Of a stretch of DNA of 64,000 nt, positions 55,003 to 63,653 are shown in pieces. Both the position numbers and the translations under genes were made by a program. The stretch is from Gammaproteobacteria bacterium (GTDB lineage: Bacteria > Pseudomonadota > Gammaproteobacteria > Burkholderiales > Sulfuricellaceae): assembly GCA_018824405.1 (NCBI GenBank), contig JAHJGO010000023.1, positions 1 through 64,000 on the forward strand, given 5' to 3'. Below the pieces are notes generated by a model that saw only the letters and a list, made by a program, of their open reading frames with translations, did not search any database and had not been told where the DNA came from. The first letter of the stretch is position 1; each line of letters opens with the position of its first letter.

Positions 55003-56535
55003 ATGACCGCCAAAATAATTTTCTGCGTGACCACCCAAGGTGCCATCGGCTCGCTGTTCGAGCATGGCAAGCTGGGCCAGTGCCGGAATTTTCCCGCCAC
55101 AGAAGAAGGGCAGCGGGAGTTCGGCGATCTGCTCAGTGCGCATCCGGCGGTCCCGGTTTATATGATGGTTGATTCGGTTGAGGAAGATTACCACGCCGAA
55201 GCGCTTCCTCATGTCTCCGGCTCCGCACGACATGAGCTGCTGCAGCGCAAACTGAAACAGCTATACCGCAATACGCCGTACTGCACGGCCTGGATACAGG
55301 GACGTGATTCGGGCAAGCGGCGCGACGACCGCTATCTGTTTGCAGCACTGACCAATATCGACATGTTGCGCCCTTGGCTGGACGTGCTGCAACAGCATCA
55401 GGCACCTCTTGCCGGGCTTTATCTCTTGCCCATGGTGAGCCAGGAATTGCTTGCGCTGCTCAAACTGACGCACCTGGATGTTCTGCTGGTGAACAAGCAT
55501 CATGATGATTTGCGCCAGAGCTATTTCCAGGGCGGGCAGTTGAAGGCTAGCCGTCTTGCGGTGGTGGGCGCAGAAAATGCAGGGGTCGATGCCCTGATGG
55601 CGGAGGTCGGCAAGACCCGGCTATATCTCAACAGCCTGCGTTTGGCTGCACGGGAATCCAGGCTGGTTGTATTGCTGCTGGATTCAGATGACTCCCTTGA
55701 AGAGGTGCAACAACGCCTGCAGGCCGATCCGACGTTTGACAGCCAGCGACTGACGCGTCGGGAGATAAGCGCCCGTCTCAAGAGCACTCCGCTGGGGGCT
55801 TGCCCTTATGCCACGCACATGACGGTGCTCGGCCTGCGCGCTCCGGCAAACAATCTGGCGCCGGCAAGTATTACGCGCAGCCATTGGCGCCACCAGCTAC
55901 GGAGCGCCTTGTACGGGGCGAGTGCAATTGCTGCGGTGGTGTCGCTGATCTGGACTGGGACGAATCTCTTTCAGCGGCATCAGTTCGATGGCGAGTCGAG
56001 CGATCTTGCACTGCAGACGCAGGACCAACAGGCACGTTATGTCGAAGTGACCAAAACCTTTCCCCAGTCTCCGGCTTCTGCCGATAATCTGGAAAAGGCG
56101 GTGCAGCTCGTTGAACTCCTGAAACAGGATAGCCGCACACCGGAACGCATGATGCAAGTGGTTAGCCGGGCTCTGGAAACCAGTCCTGAAGTGGTGTTGA
56201 CGCGTTTGGCATGGAAATTCGGCATGTCCGGTGAGGGTGCGGAAAAGCCGCCGGTAGCGGGCTCGCCGGCAGCCGGTTCCAACTGGCAGGAATGGGGGAT
56301 GCTGGAGGCGGAAATTCGTCCGTTTCATGGAGACTATCGCGCTGCAATGACAGGGATTAACCGTTTTGCAGCCAGGCTCAGCCATGATGCGGAGGTCGCA
56401 AGCGCTAATGTGACTCAGATGCCGCTCGATGTGCATTCTGCTTCTGCGTTGAGTGGCAATACACTGGATGCGACGAGCAAGGATAGCGTACGCGCAGAGT
56501 TCAAGCTGAAGCTGGTGTTGAGGGGGCGAGAATGA
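55003..56535 (+). CDS. MshI-like biogenesis protein (PilM/PilN-type fusion)
   Basis: A 510-residue protein with a cytoplasmic N-terminal half (about 1-290) weakly like the actin-fold PilM/GspL part, one membrane helix at about 300-322 and a periplasmic PilN-like half. Sequence conservation is low and the call rests mainly on size, topology and position between the platform gene and a PilO-like gene. It overlaps the next gene by ATGA. Confidence 0.65.
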   Translation: MTAKIIFCVTTQGAIGSLFEHGKLGQCRNFPATEEGQREFGDLLSAHPAVPVYMMVDSVEEDYHAEALPHVSGSARHELLQRKLKQLYRNTPYCTAWIQGRDSGKRRDDRYLFAALTNIDMLRPWLDVLQQHQAPLAGLYLLPMVSQELLALLKLTHLDVLLVNKHHDDLRQSYFQGGQLKASRLAVVGAENAGVDALMAEVGKTRLYLNSLRLAARESRLVVLLLDSDDSLEEVQQRLQADPTFDSQRLTRREISARLKSTPLGACPYATHMTVLGLRAPANNLAPASITRSHWRHQLRSALYGASAIAAVVSLIWTGTNLFQRHQFDGESSDLALQTQDQQARYVEVTKTFPQSPASADNLEKAVQLVELLKQDSRTPERMMQVVSRALETSPEVVLTRLAWKFGMSGEGAEKPPVAGSPAAGSNWQEWGMLEAEIRPFHGDYRAAMTGINRFAARLSHDAEVASANVTQMPLDVHSASALSGNTLDATSKDSVRAEFKLKLVLRGRE

Positions 56536-57155
56536 CATGGACTGCGGCTGACTGGCGCTTTCTGCGGGCTCCCCTGCTGACCCTGCTGGCAGTGCTGCTG
56601 CTGGGTGCTGCAATGGTGTTTTTGTCCCACCAATGGCTTGATCAGTCCCGGGGTGTACTCAAGCAGCAGCAGGATGCACTGCAGGAAGCGCGCAACCGCT
56701 TTCACAAGTCGGGAGACGAGAAAGAACGAATCCTGCGCTATCGCGGTGCATTCCTCGCTTTGCAGCAGCGTGGCTTGATTGGAGAGGAACAGCGCATCAA
56801 CTGGGTGGATGCCTTGCGCGCGGCTAGCCTGCAACTCAAGATGTTCGGCATTAACTACCAGATCGAAGCGCAGCAGGCTTATCAGTCGCCCGCTATTACG
56901 GATGCAGGACCTTACCGTTTGCGCCAGTCAGTGATGAAAATCAACATGGGCCTGCTGCATGAAGAGGATTTGCCGCGCTTCATGACGACACTTGCCTCGC
57001 TGGAAGCCGGCTTCTTCATCATCAGGGAGTGTGATCTGCAGCGCCAGGGTTCGGCAAGGAGCGAGGTGGTCGGGGTGCAGCCCCATCTCAACACCGAATG
57101 CAGCCTTGCCTGGCTGACAATGAGTGAAGGCAAAGCGGGGGAGCCGCGGCCATGA
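56532..57155 (+). CDS. MshJ/PilO-like protein
   Basis: A 207-residue bitopic protein with a membrane helix at about 14-36 followed by a coiled coil (LKQQQDALQEARNRFHKSG) and a small periplasmic domain. This matches the PilO/MshJ layout. It overlaps both neighbours by ATGA, supporting one complex with the MshI- and MshK-like proteins. Confidence 0.65.
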   Translation: MTWTAADWRFLRAPLLTLLAVLLLGAAMVFLSHQWLDQSRGVLKQQQDALQEARNRFHKSGDEKERILRYRGAFLALQQRGLIGEEQRINWVDALRAASLQLKMFGINYQIEAQQAYQSPAITDAGPYRLRQSVMKINMGLLHEEDLPRFMTTLASLEAGFFIIRECDLQRQGSARSEVVGVQPHLNTECSLAWLTMSEGKAGEPRP

Positions 57156-57685
57156 AGCGTTTTTCTGCCATGATTGTTTTCGGCGCATGGATGCTGACAT
57201 CTATGCAGTGCTGGGCGGATGATTCCTTGGGGCGGCTGTTTTATACCCCTGAGCAGCGTGCCCGGATGGATGTGGCGCGGCAGCATGAACGCAGCATCAA
57301 GATTGATGAAGAGGAAAGCACGCCCCCGCCCGTCAATATCCACCTCAACGGAGTCATTACCCGGAGCGACGGCAGATCCACGGTGTGGATCAATAATCGC
57401 ATCCAGAACGATGCATCCCAAGTAGCTACCGTGGGCAAGGGCGGAGAGGTCAGAGTTGTCACGCCAGATGCGCAGCGGACCATCCGGCTCAAGGTTGGGC
57501 AAAGCATCGACATGAGCAGCGGTGAGGTAGAGGAGGTTTATCGCCGCACGCCCCCTGCTCTTATGCCCGGAAAAGAACCCCCCTCCGCTCAAACTTCGTC
57601 CGGCACAGAAAAATTGCCAATATCGTCTGGCCGCAAGGACGATGCACCCGTCGATATTGAGGGTGAGATTCCCTCTCCGCGCTAG
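57152..57685 (+). CDS. MshK/PilP-like periplasmic protein
   Basis: A 177-residue secreted protein with signal peptide (cleavage after CWA, residue 22). The segment GRLFYTPEQRARMD is typical of MshK-like proteins. A small beta-domain (VHLNGVITRSDGRSTVWINN-like, about 67-130) resembling GspC/PilP homology regions follows, then a disordered Ser/Pro tail. It may connect the inner membrane complex to the secretin. Confidence 0.6.
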   Translation: MKRFSAMIVFGAWMLTSMQCWADDSLGRLFYTPEQRARMDVARQHERSIKIDEEESTPPPVNIHLNGVITRSDGRSTVWINNRIQNDASQVATVGKGGEVRVVTPDAQRTIRLKVGQSIDMSSGEVEEVYRRTPPALMPGKEPPSAQTSSGTEKLPISSGRKDDAPVDIEGEIPSPR

Positions 57686-57694
57686 GACGGCGCC

Positions 57695-58765
57695 ATGCCT
57701 GCTCTCCAGAACAAATATTTTCTCCCGGCGCACAACCAGCGTGGCGCGGCACTGATGCTGCTCTTGCTGCTGGTCAGCGTGGGAGCGTTGGCGGTGTTCG
57801 TTTCGGGCTTGAATCGTTCATCTGATCAGCAGGAACGCGACAGATTTACTACACAAGCTCTGGCGAGGGCAAAGGAAGCGCTGATCGGGTATGTTGCCAT
57901 GCGCCAGGACCCGGAAAGGCCGGGTGATGCATCGTGCCCCGATAACTCGGCCGATGGGAACTATGATGGGACTCAGGACGCGCCTTGTGGAAATAATCCT
58001 GCGGCCCCACGTCTCGGGCGTTTGCCGTGGAAGACTGCAGTGGTTGGAGGGGCGCCCACTGTTACAGAGGGTCTTGGGCTGGATATCGTGGATGGATATG
58101 GGGAACGTTTGTGGTACGCCGTTTCGAGAAATCTGGTTGATCCTGCAGGCGTTGCCCAGTTCAACCCCTTGTTGCTTGCAGCACCGCCTGCTGCGCGCCG
58201 TCCATGGATTACGGTGCGGGACTCCTTGGGCAATGTGGTGAGTGACAGAGTCGCTGCAATTTTTCTTGCGCCTGGCATAGCTCTGGCTGGGCAACTTCGT
58301 TCCGGAGCAACACCGACGGCAGGGCAGTATTTCGACAACCTCGCAGTGGGGGGGGTGAATTACAGCAACGCTGACTCGGATGACTGTCTCGACGGGACGG
58401 TTTGCGTGACCGTGGCAAGCCGTACAGGAGAAGACTTCATTATTGCCCCACGGTCTGAGACATTTAACGATGTATTGGCTTTTGTCACCATTGACGAACT
58501 GATGGTAGCGATTGACCGGCGCGTGGCTAATGAAATTCGCGCGAGACTGGAAGTGAATCCCACTTTCCCGGCCAGCCTGGGAGATATCGATGTTTCGTCC
58601 TGGCCGAACTGGTTTAACGATAATGGCTGGTCAGACGGAACCGTGACAACCTACACCAGACTGGATGATGATAATGCAAGCATTCGGTTCACAGGCTGTG
58701 CCTCGACTTTCAGTTATGTCTGGAGTGGTGGAAAAGCAGTATTGACGTGGGACAGCGCATGTTGA
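57695..58765 (+). CDS. Pseudopilin-like protein without a processing-site glutamate (MshP/PilX-like)
   Basis: A 356-residue protein with a hydrophobic N-terminal helix (RGAALMLLLLLVSVGALAVF, residues 16-35) after a 16-residue lead. It resembles the PilX/MshP class, but there is no Glu at the +5 position. A region similar to the next gene follows (ARAKEALIGYVAMRQ, RLPWKTA). Four or more cysteines (for example CPDN, CGNN, DDCLDGTVC) suggest disulfides outside the cytoplasm. It ends inside the next gene. Confidence 0.65.
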   Translation: MPALQNKYFLPAHNQRGAALMLLLLLVSVGALAVFVSGLNRSSDQQERDRFTTQALARAKEALIGYVAMRQDPERPGDASCPDNSADGNYDGTQDAPCGNNPAAPRLGRLPWKTAVVGGAPTVTEGLGLDIVDGYGERLWYAVSRNLVDPAGVAQFNPLLLAAPPAARRPWITVRDSLGNVVSDRVAAIFLAPGIALAGQLRSGATPTAGQYFDNLAVGGVNYSNADSDDCLDGTVCVTVASRTGEDFIIAPRSETFNDVLAFVTIDELMVAIDRRVANEIRARLEVNPTFPASLGDIDVSSWPNWFNDNGWSDGTVTTYTRLDDDNASIRFTGCASTFSYVWSGGKAVLTWDSAC

Positions 58766-59550
58766 AGCGAGTTTGGAATGGCATTTTGAATCAGGCGCAT
58801 GAAAAAATCTTCGGCGTCCCGGATGCATCGCGTTCCAGATCGCGGCAAAAAGGGTTTTCGTTGATCGAGTTGGCCATCGTGCTGGTAGTGGTGGCCCTGT
58901 TGATTGGAGGTTTGCTCGTACCTTTGACCATGCAGGTCGAACAGCAACGGATCAGGGATACTCAAAAGACACTCGAAGAAATAAAGGAAGCTCTTCTCGG
59001 CTTTGCCATCGCCAATGGCCGTCTTCCTCGTCCGGCTGTTTCGGCCGCCAATGGCGCAGAGAATGCGGCCGACTGCGGGACGGATGCTGCATGCACAGGA
59101 TTTATACCATGGGCTACGCTGGGAGTGCCCAAACTCGACGGCTGGGGAAAAATGATTCGTTACAGTGTCACGCCCGACTTTGCGAGGTCGGTGCCATTTA
59201 CGCTGAATTCGACAGTTGCGACCAAGACCATTCAGACGAGAGATGGCGCGGGAGCATTGAATTACCTGGCTGGTCAGGCAGCGTGCGCTGTGGCTAATCA
59301 GTGCATGCCGGCAGTTGTCTTCTCTCATGGGAAGAACAACTGGGGAACCAGCGATGCGGGTGGAGCGATTGCGGACGGTTCGCTGACCAATGCCGATGAA
59401 GATGCAAATAATGCAGCTTCTACCAACTTTATCAGTCGCACTATTACCGACAATACTGCAGTAACCGGTGGCGAATTCGACGACCTCGTGACCTGGCTTT
59501 CCCCCAACATCCTGTTCAACCGTATGGTGGCGGCAGGGCGATTGCCGTAA
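58759..59550 (+). CDS. Type IV prepilin-like protein with long leader
   Basis: A 263-residue class of type IV prepilin. The leader of 32 residues is unusually long and basic, ending in QKG, with processing expected before F33 (FSLIELAIVLVVVALLIGG) and Glu at +5 (E37). The body has the EALLGFAIANGRLPRPA segment shared with the previous gene and cysteines in CGTDAAC and QAACAVANQC. Probably a minor pilin or pseudopilin; no typical small major pilin was found here. ATG 58759 overlaps the previous stop; GTG 58747 is an alternative start. Confidence 0.8.
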   Translation: MLKRVWNGILNQAHEKIFGVPDASRSRSRQKGFSLIELAIVLVVVALLIGGLLVPLTMQVEQQRIRDTQKTLEEIKEALLGFAIANGRLPRPAVSAANGAENAADCGTDAACTGFIPWATLGVPKLDGWGKMIRYSVTPDFARSVPFTLNSTVATKTIQTRDGAGALNYLAGQAACAVANQCMPAVVFSHGKNNWGTSDAGGAIADGSLTNADEDANNAASTNFISRTITDNTAVTGGEFDDLVTWLSPNILFNRMVAAGRLP

Positions 59551-59614
59551 TTAAGGCTTTTTCATTTTATTAGCGCAGCGTAAAGTGACAGGAAGTAATT
59601 TTTGAGGATTAGCC

Positions 59615-59848
59615 ATGTCGAAATTTGACCGCATTACGGTAAACCCCGCCATTCTGGGTGGGCAGCCTACGATTCGCAACATGCGCCTGACTGTGCGCCG
59701 GGTGGTGGAGGCTGTGGCGCTTTATCCCGATCAGGATGAGTTACGTGCAGAATATCCCGAGTTGACACCAGAAGATATCCGGCAGGCGCTGGAGTTTGCG
59801 GCTTGCAATCTGGACGATCAAATTGTGGCGATGGAAGCGGCTGCTTGA
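59615..59848 (+). CDS. DUF433 antitoxin
   Basis: A 77-residue DUF433 protein with the typical RITVNPAILGGQPTIRNMRL and LYPDQDELRAEYPELTPEDI segments and a winged-helix-like fold. DUF433 proteins are usually antitoxins paired with PIN-like DUF5615 proteins. TGAGGA lies about ten bases before the ATG. Its stop overlaps the TTG start of the toxin gene. Confidence 0.88.
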   Translation: MSKFDRITVNPAILGGQPTIRNMRLTVRRVVEAVALYPDQDELRAEYPELTPEDIRQALEFAACNLDDQIVAMEAAA

Positions 59849-60213
59849 AGAAGCTATTGCTCGATCAGGGGTTGCCTCGTTCCGCAGGCGTGATTCTGAG
59901 TCAGCGAGGATGGGACGCCGTTCATGTCGGGGATATTGGGATGGCGGAAGCGACTGATGTTGAAATTCTTGGTTATGCGAAGCAGGAAACGCGGGTGGTG
60001 ATTACGCTGGATGCGGATTTCCATGCCCTGCTGGCTGTAAAAGCCGCATCTGCGCCCTCTGTGGTGAGAATCCGGATCGAGAGATTAAAGGGATTGGCGC
60101 TTGCGGATTTGCTTGAGAAGATCTGGTCCATAGCTCAGGATGATCTTTCCCGAGGAGCAATGGTAACAGTGACGGAGCGCTCCTTGCGCATCAAGCATCT
60201 ACCTGTGGGATAG
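59845..60213 (+). CDS. DUF5615 PIN-like toxin
   Basis: A 122-residue PIN-like protein, expected to be a nuclease toxin neutralised by the preceding DUF433 protein. The start LLLDQGLPRS carries the first catalytic Asp and VVITLDADFHALL the second acidic patch. The start is TTG (TTGA overlap with the antitoxin stop), which couples the pair and keeps toxin dose low; an upstream in-frame extension inside the antitoxin is unlikely to be translated. Confidence 0.85.
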   Translation: MKKLLLDQGLPRSAGVILSQRGWDAVHVGDIGMAEATDVEILGYAKQETRVVITLDADFHALLAVKAASAPSVVRIRIERLKGLALADLLEKIWSIAQDDLSRGAMVTVTERSLRIKHLPVG

Positions 60214-60248
60214 GTGCTGTCTGACGCCTGCTTTATTCAAGTCGGGGT

Positions 60249-61589
60249 TTATTCCCCCGCCACCGTCATCTGCCCGACCAGAATCGAGCCGCACTGCCGT
60301 GCGCCGCGCACCAGCACATCGTTGCCCACGGCCACGATGTTGCGGAACATGTCCTTGAGATTACCGGCGATGGTAATTTCTTCAACGGGATACTGGATTT
60401 TTCCGCCCTCCACCCAGAAACCCGCCGCACCGCGCGAGTAGTCGCCAGTAACGGGATTCACGCCCTGGCCCAGCAGTTCGGTGACCAGGAGGCCGCGATC
60501 CATGGTTTTGAGCAAAGCGGCGAAGTCCTGGCCGGTGTCGGCCAGGATCAGGTTGTGGCTGCCGCCTGCGTTGCCGGTGCTGGTCATGCCGAGCTTGCGC
60601 GCCGAGTAGCTGGAGAGGAAGTAACCCTGCACCACGCCGTTTTTGATCACGTCGCGGCTTTTCGTGGCGATGCCTTCATTATCGAACGGGCTGCTGGCCA
60701 GGCCCTTTTTCAGGTGAGGCAGTTCCTGCAACTGGATAAAGGGGGCAAAGATTTCCTTGCCCAGGCTGTCGAGCAGGAATGAAGATTTGCGGTACAGGCT
60801 GCCGCCGCTGACTGCGCCGACGAAGCTGCCGATCAGGCCGGAAGCCAGCGATGCTTCGAACAGCACCGGGACCTGCATGGTCTTGAGCTTGCGCGCATCG
60901 AGGCGGCGCACGGTGCGCTCGCCGGCCATGCGACCCACTGCGGCAGTGCTATCGAGGTCGGCAGCTGCACGCGCGGTGGTGTACCAGTAGTCGCGCTGCA
61001 TGCCGTGATCGGATTCCGCCACCACCGCGCAACTGATGCCCTGGCGTGTGGTCGGGTAGCCGCCAATGAAGCCGAGGCTGTTGGCGTACACGAACAGGGA
61101 TTCGTGGGTGGAAACCGAAGCGCCTTCCGAATTGTTGATGCGCTGGTCCACGCCCAGCGCAGCTGCTTCACATTCCTGTGCCAGCAGGATGGCCTGTTCC
61201 ACTGGCAATTCCCAGGGGTGGTAGAGATCGAGCTCGGGGATGTTTTTCGCCAGCAGCGCTTCGTCGGCCAGGCCGGCAAAGTCGTCGCTGGCGGTGTGTT
61301 TTGCGATGCTGCAGGCCGCCTTGACCGTATCGCGGATGGCGTCCGGCGACATGTCGGAAGTGCTGGCATGGCCGCGCCGCTGGCCAAAATAGACCGTGAC
61401 GCCCAGACCCTTGTCGCGGTTGTACTCGATGGTCTCCACTTCGTTGTGGCGCACGGTCACGTTCTGGCCGAAACCTTGCGAGACTTCCGCTTCAGTGGCG
61501 GTTGCGCCGGCCTTTTTTGCCTGAGTGAGAATGTCCTGGGAAATCTGCTGGAGGGTGTCGAAAGAATGAGTAAAGCGGGAATCCTGCAC
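60249..61589 (-). CDS. pmbA: Metalloprotease TldE/PmbA
   Basis: A 446-residue PmbA/TldE protein, the partner of TldD in a heterodimeric protease that trims peptides and antitoxins. Family segments SEGASVSTHESLF, YWYTTARAAADLD, the SSPFDNEGIATKSRDVI block and GSHNLILADTG are present. TldE itself lacks the zinc HExxxH site, as seen here. The start is GTG with a GAGGT ribosome site. TldD is not in this window. It converges on the toxin gene and diverges from darP. Confidence 0.94.
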   Translation of the reverse strand: MQDSRFTHSFDTLQQISQDILTQAKKAGATATEAEVSQGFGQNVTVRHNEVETIEYNRDKGLGVTVYFGQRRGHASTSDMSPDAIRDTVKAACSIAKHTASDDFAGLADEALLAKNIPELDLYHPWELPVEQAILLAQECEAAALGVDQRINNSEGASVSTHESLFVYANSLGFIGGYPTTRQGISCAVVAESDHGMQRDYWYTTARAAADLDSTAAVGRMAGERTVRRLDARKLKTMQVPVLFEASLASGLIGSFVGAVSGGSLYRKSSFLLDSLGKEIFAPFIQLQELPHLKKGLASSPFDNEGIATKSRDVIKNGVVQGYFLSSYSARKLGMTSTGNAGGSHNLILADTGQDFAALLKTMDRGLLVTELLGQGVNPVTGDYSRGAAGFWVEGGKIQYPVEEITIAGNLKDMFRNIVAVGNDVLVRGARQCGSILVGQMTVAGE

Positions 61590-61616
61590 GGTGACCTCAA
61601 TTTGGTGTGACTTGCC

Positions 61617-61736
61617 ACCCTTCCCAACCCCCCTCTAATCCCCCCTTGTCAGGGGGGAGGTTGGTTGTCGCCTCCCCCTTTTCTTCCCCTCCCCTGACAA
61701 GGGGAGGCTGGGAGGGGTTGGGAGGTTGGAAGGGGT
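61617..61736. repeat. G+C-rich inverted repeat between pmbA and darP
   Basis: A C-rich arm at about 61617-61655 (containing CCCCCCTTGTCAGGGG) pairs imperfectly with a G-rich arm at about 61691-61736 (CCCCTGACAAGGGGAGG...). Each arm also holds a smaller CCCCTTGTC-type dyad. It lies between divergent genes whose start codons are 199 bp apart. It looks like a dispersed repetitive element rather than an operator. Confidence 0.7.
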
Positions 61737-61788
61737 TAAATGGCTGAAATGCGGTTATGATAACAACTTTAATCAGCGAAGCGAAACC

Positions 61789-62349
61789 ATGCAGGATAGC
61801 GATCAGACGGAACAGGAAGAAACCAGCCGCTCCCAGCGCAAGCGCGATGTGGAAGCCTTGCAGGATATCGGCGAAAGACTGGTGACACTGAACGCTTCCC
61901 AGCTCGGCCAGCTCGATCTTCCCGACAATCTGCGCGATGCGGTGAAGGAAGCAAAGCGCCTCACCGCCAACGGTGCCATCCGCCGCCAGAAGCAATACAT
62001 CGGCAAGCTCATGCGCAACATCGACCCGACAGCTATTGTGGCCAAATTCGCCGAATGGGACGGTTCCAGTCGCGAACAGGCGGCCAAGTTCCATCAGCTG
62101 GAGCGCTGGCGCGACAGGCTGCTGGCGGACGATAAGGTTATCAGCGAACTGGTACTGGCGCATCCTCGCGTCGATGTGCAGCGCATGCGCACACTGATCC
62201 GCAACGCGCACAAGGAACTGGCCGCCGGCAAGCCACCGAAAAGCAGTCGTGAACTGTTCAAGGAATTACGCCTGCTGATGCTCGTGAATGCTGCGCCGAC
62301 GCATGACGCGAATGGTGAAGACGAAAACCCAACCTATCAGGAAGATTGA
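61789..62349 (+). CDS. darP: Dual-action ribosomal maturation protein DarP (YjgA)
   Basis: A 186-residue YjgA/DUF615 protein that binds the late 50S subunit and aids peptidyl-transferase-centre maturation. Typical segments are [34 protein letters not shown] and [16 protein letters not shown]. It is divergent from pmbA, a common pairing. The start is set by the family N-terminus; the frame is open upstream into the repeat. argJ follows two bases after its stop. Confidence 0.94.
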   Translation: MQDSDQTEQEETSRSQRKRDVEALQDIGERLVTLNASQLGQLDLPDNLRDAVKEAKRLTANGAIRRQKQYIGKLMRNIDPTAIVAKFAEWDGSSREQAAKFHQLERWRDRLLADDKVISELVLAHPRVDVQRMRTLIRNAHKELAAGKPPKSSRELFKELRLLMLVNAAPTHDANGEDENPTYQED

Positions 62350-62351
62350 CC

Positions 62352-63581
62352 ATGCCCGTGAATCTGGCACCGCTTGAAGCGGACAAACTGTTGCCCGTGC
62401 AGGGCGTTACTCTCGGCATCGCCGAAGCCGGCATCAAGAAAGCGGGCCGCAAGGATCTTCTGGTCATGCGCCTGGGTGATCATGCTCGCGTGGCCGGGGT
62501 ATTTACCCTGAACCGTTTCTGCGCCGCGCCGGTAACCCTGTGCCGGCAGCATCTGGCTGGCGGCAAGGCCATCCGTGCGCTGGTGGTGAATACCGGCAAT
62601 GCTAATGCGGGAACAGGAGAGGAAGGCATGAAGCGTGCCCGCCAGACCTGCACAGAAGTGGCGCGACTATTGCAGTGTGGTGATGATCAGGTGCTGCCTT
62701 TCTCCACCGGCGTGATTCTGGAACCGCTGCCGGTGGATAAAATCATCGCCGGGTTGCCCGCTGCGGTGGCGAACCTCAAGGAAGCCAACTGGTTCGATGC
62801 CGCGCATGCCATCATGACCACCGACATCCAGCCCAAGGCCCTGTCGAAGCAGATGATGCTGGGCGGCAAGACAGTGACCATCACCGGCATTGCCAAGGGC
62901 TCCGGCATGATCCACCCTAACATGGCGACCATGCTGGGCTACGTCGCCACCGATGCGGCCATCAGCCAGCCATTGCTGGACGGTTTGGTGAAGCATGCCG
63001 CCGATCAGTCCTTCAACTGCATCACGGTGGATGGCGATACCTCCACCAACGACTCCTTCATTCTCATCGCCAGCGGCGAGGCCGGCGCGGCGGAAATCAC
63101 TGATGCCGCCAGCGCCGAATATGCCACCCTGCGTGATGCCATCACCGAGGTCTCGCAGGTACTGGCCCAGGCCATCGTGCGCGACGGCGAGGGCGCGACC
63201 AAGTTCATGACCATTGCGGTGGAAGGCGGCGCCAGCACCGCCGAATGCCGTCAGGTGGCTTACGCCATCGCGCATTCGCCGCTGGTGAAAACTGCCTTCT
63301 TTGCCTCTGATCCCAACCTGGGGCGGATTCTAGCCGCGATTGGTTACGCGGGCATTACCGACCTGGATGTGGACAAGATCCGGCTTTATCTGGGCGATGT
63401 GCTGGTGGCGGAAAACGGCGGGCGCGCCGCCAGCTACCAGGAACAGGACGGCCAGCGCATCATGAAGGCGCCGGAGATCACCGTGCGCGTGAATCTGGGA
63501 CGTGGCGATGCAGCAGCGACAGTCTGGACCTGCGATTTTTCCTACGACTACGTGAAGATCAACGCCGAGTATCGCAGTTGA
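62352..63581 (+). CDS. argJ: Glutamate N-acetyltransferase / amino-acid acetyltransferase ArgJ
   Basis: A bifunctional ornithine acetyltransferase of 409 residues that recycles the acetyl group in arginine synthesis. The autoprocessing site is A192-T193 in [15 protein letters not shown], where T193 becomes the nucleophile of the beta chain. TGNANAGTG and the C-terminal [20 protein letters not shown] are diagnostic. AGGAAG precedes ATG 62352. Confidence 0.96.
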   Translation: MPVNLAPLEADKLLPVQGVTLGIAEAGIKKAGRKDLLVMRLGDHARVAGVFTLNRFCAAPVTLCRQHLAGGKAIRALVVNTGNANAGTGEEGMKRARQTCTEVARLLQCGDDQVLPFSTGVILEPLPVDKIIAGLPAAVANLKEANWFDAAHAIMTTDIQPKALSKQMMLGGKTVTITGIAKGSGMIHPNMATMLGYVATDAAISQPLLDGLVKHAADQSFNCITVDGDTSTNDSFILIASGEAGAAEITDAASAEYATLRDAITEVSQVLAQAIVRDGEGATKFMTIAVEGGASTAECRQVAYAIAHSPLVKTAFFASDPNLGRILAAIGYAGITDLDVDKIRLYLGDVLVAENGGRAASYQEQDGQRIMKAPEITVRVNLGRGDAAATVWTCDFSYDYVKINAEYRS

Positions 63582-63582
63582 T

Positions 63583-63648
63583 GTCATTGCGAGCGTAGCG
63601 AAGCAATCCTGCTTTAAATACAGATTGCTTCGCTACGCTCGCAATGAC
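63583..63648. repeat. Perfect inverted repeat after argJ
   Basis: Two perfect 26-base arms (63583-63608 and 63623-63648; core GCGAGCGTAGCGAAGCAATC) enclose a 14-nt AT-rich loop. It fills the gap between the convergent genes argJ and the UPF0178 gene. Elements with this core are dispersed in many proteobacterial genomes. Here it could also end both transcripts. Confidence 0.9.
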
Positions 63649-63653
63649 GAGGC

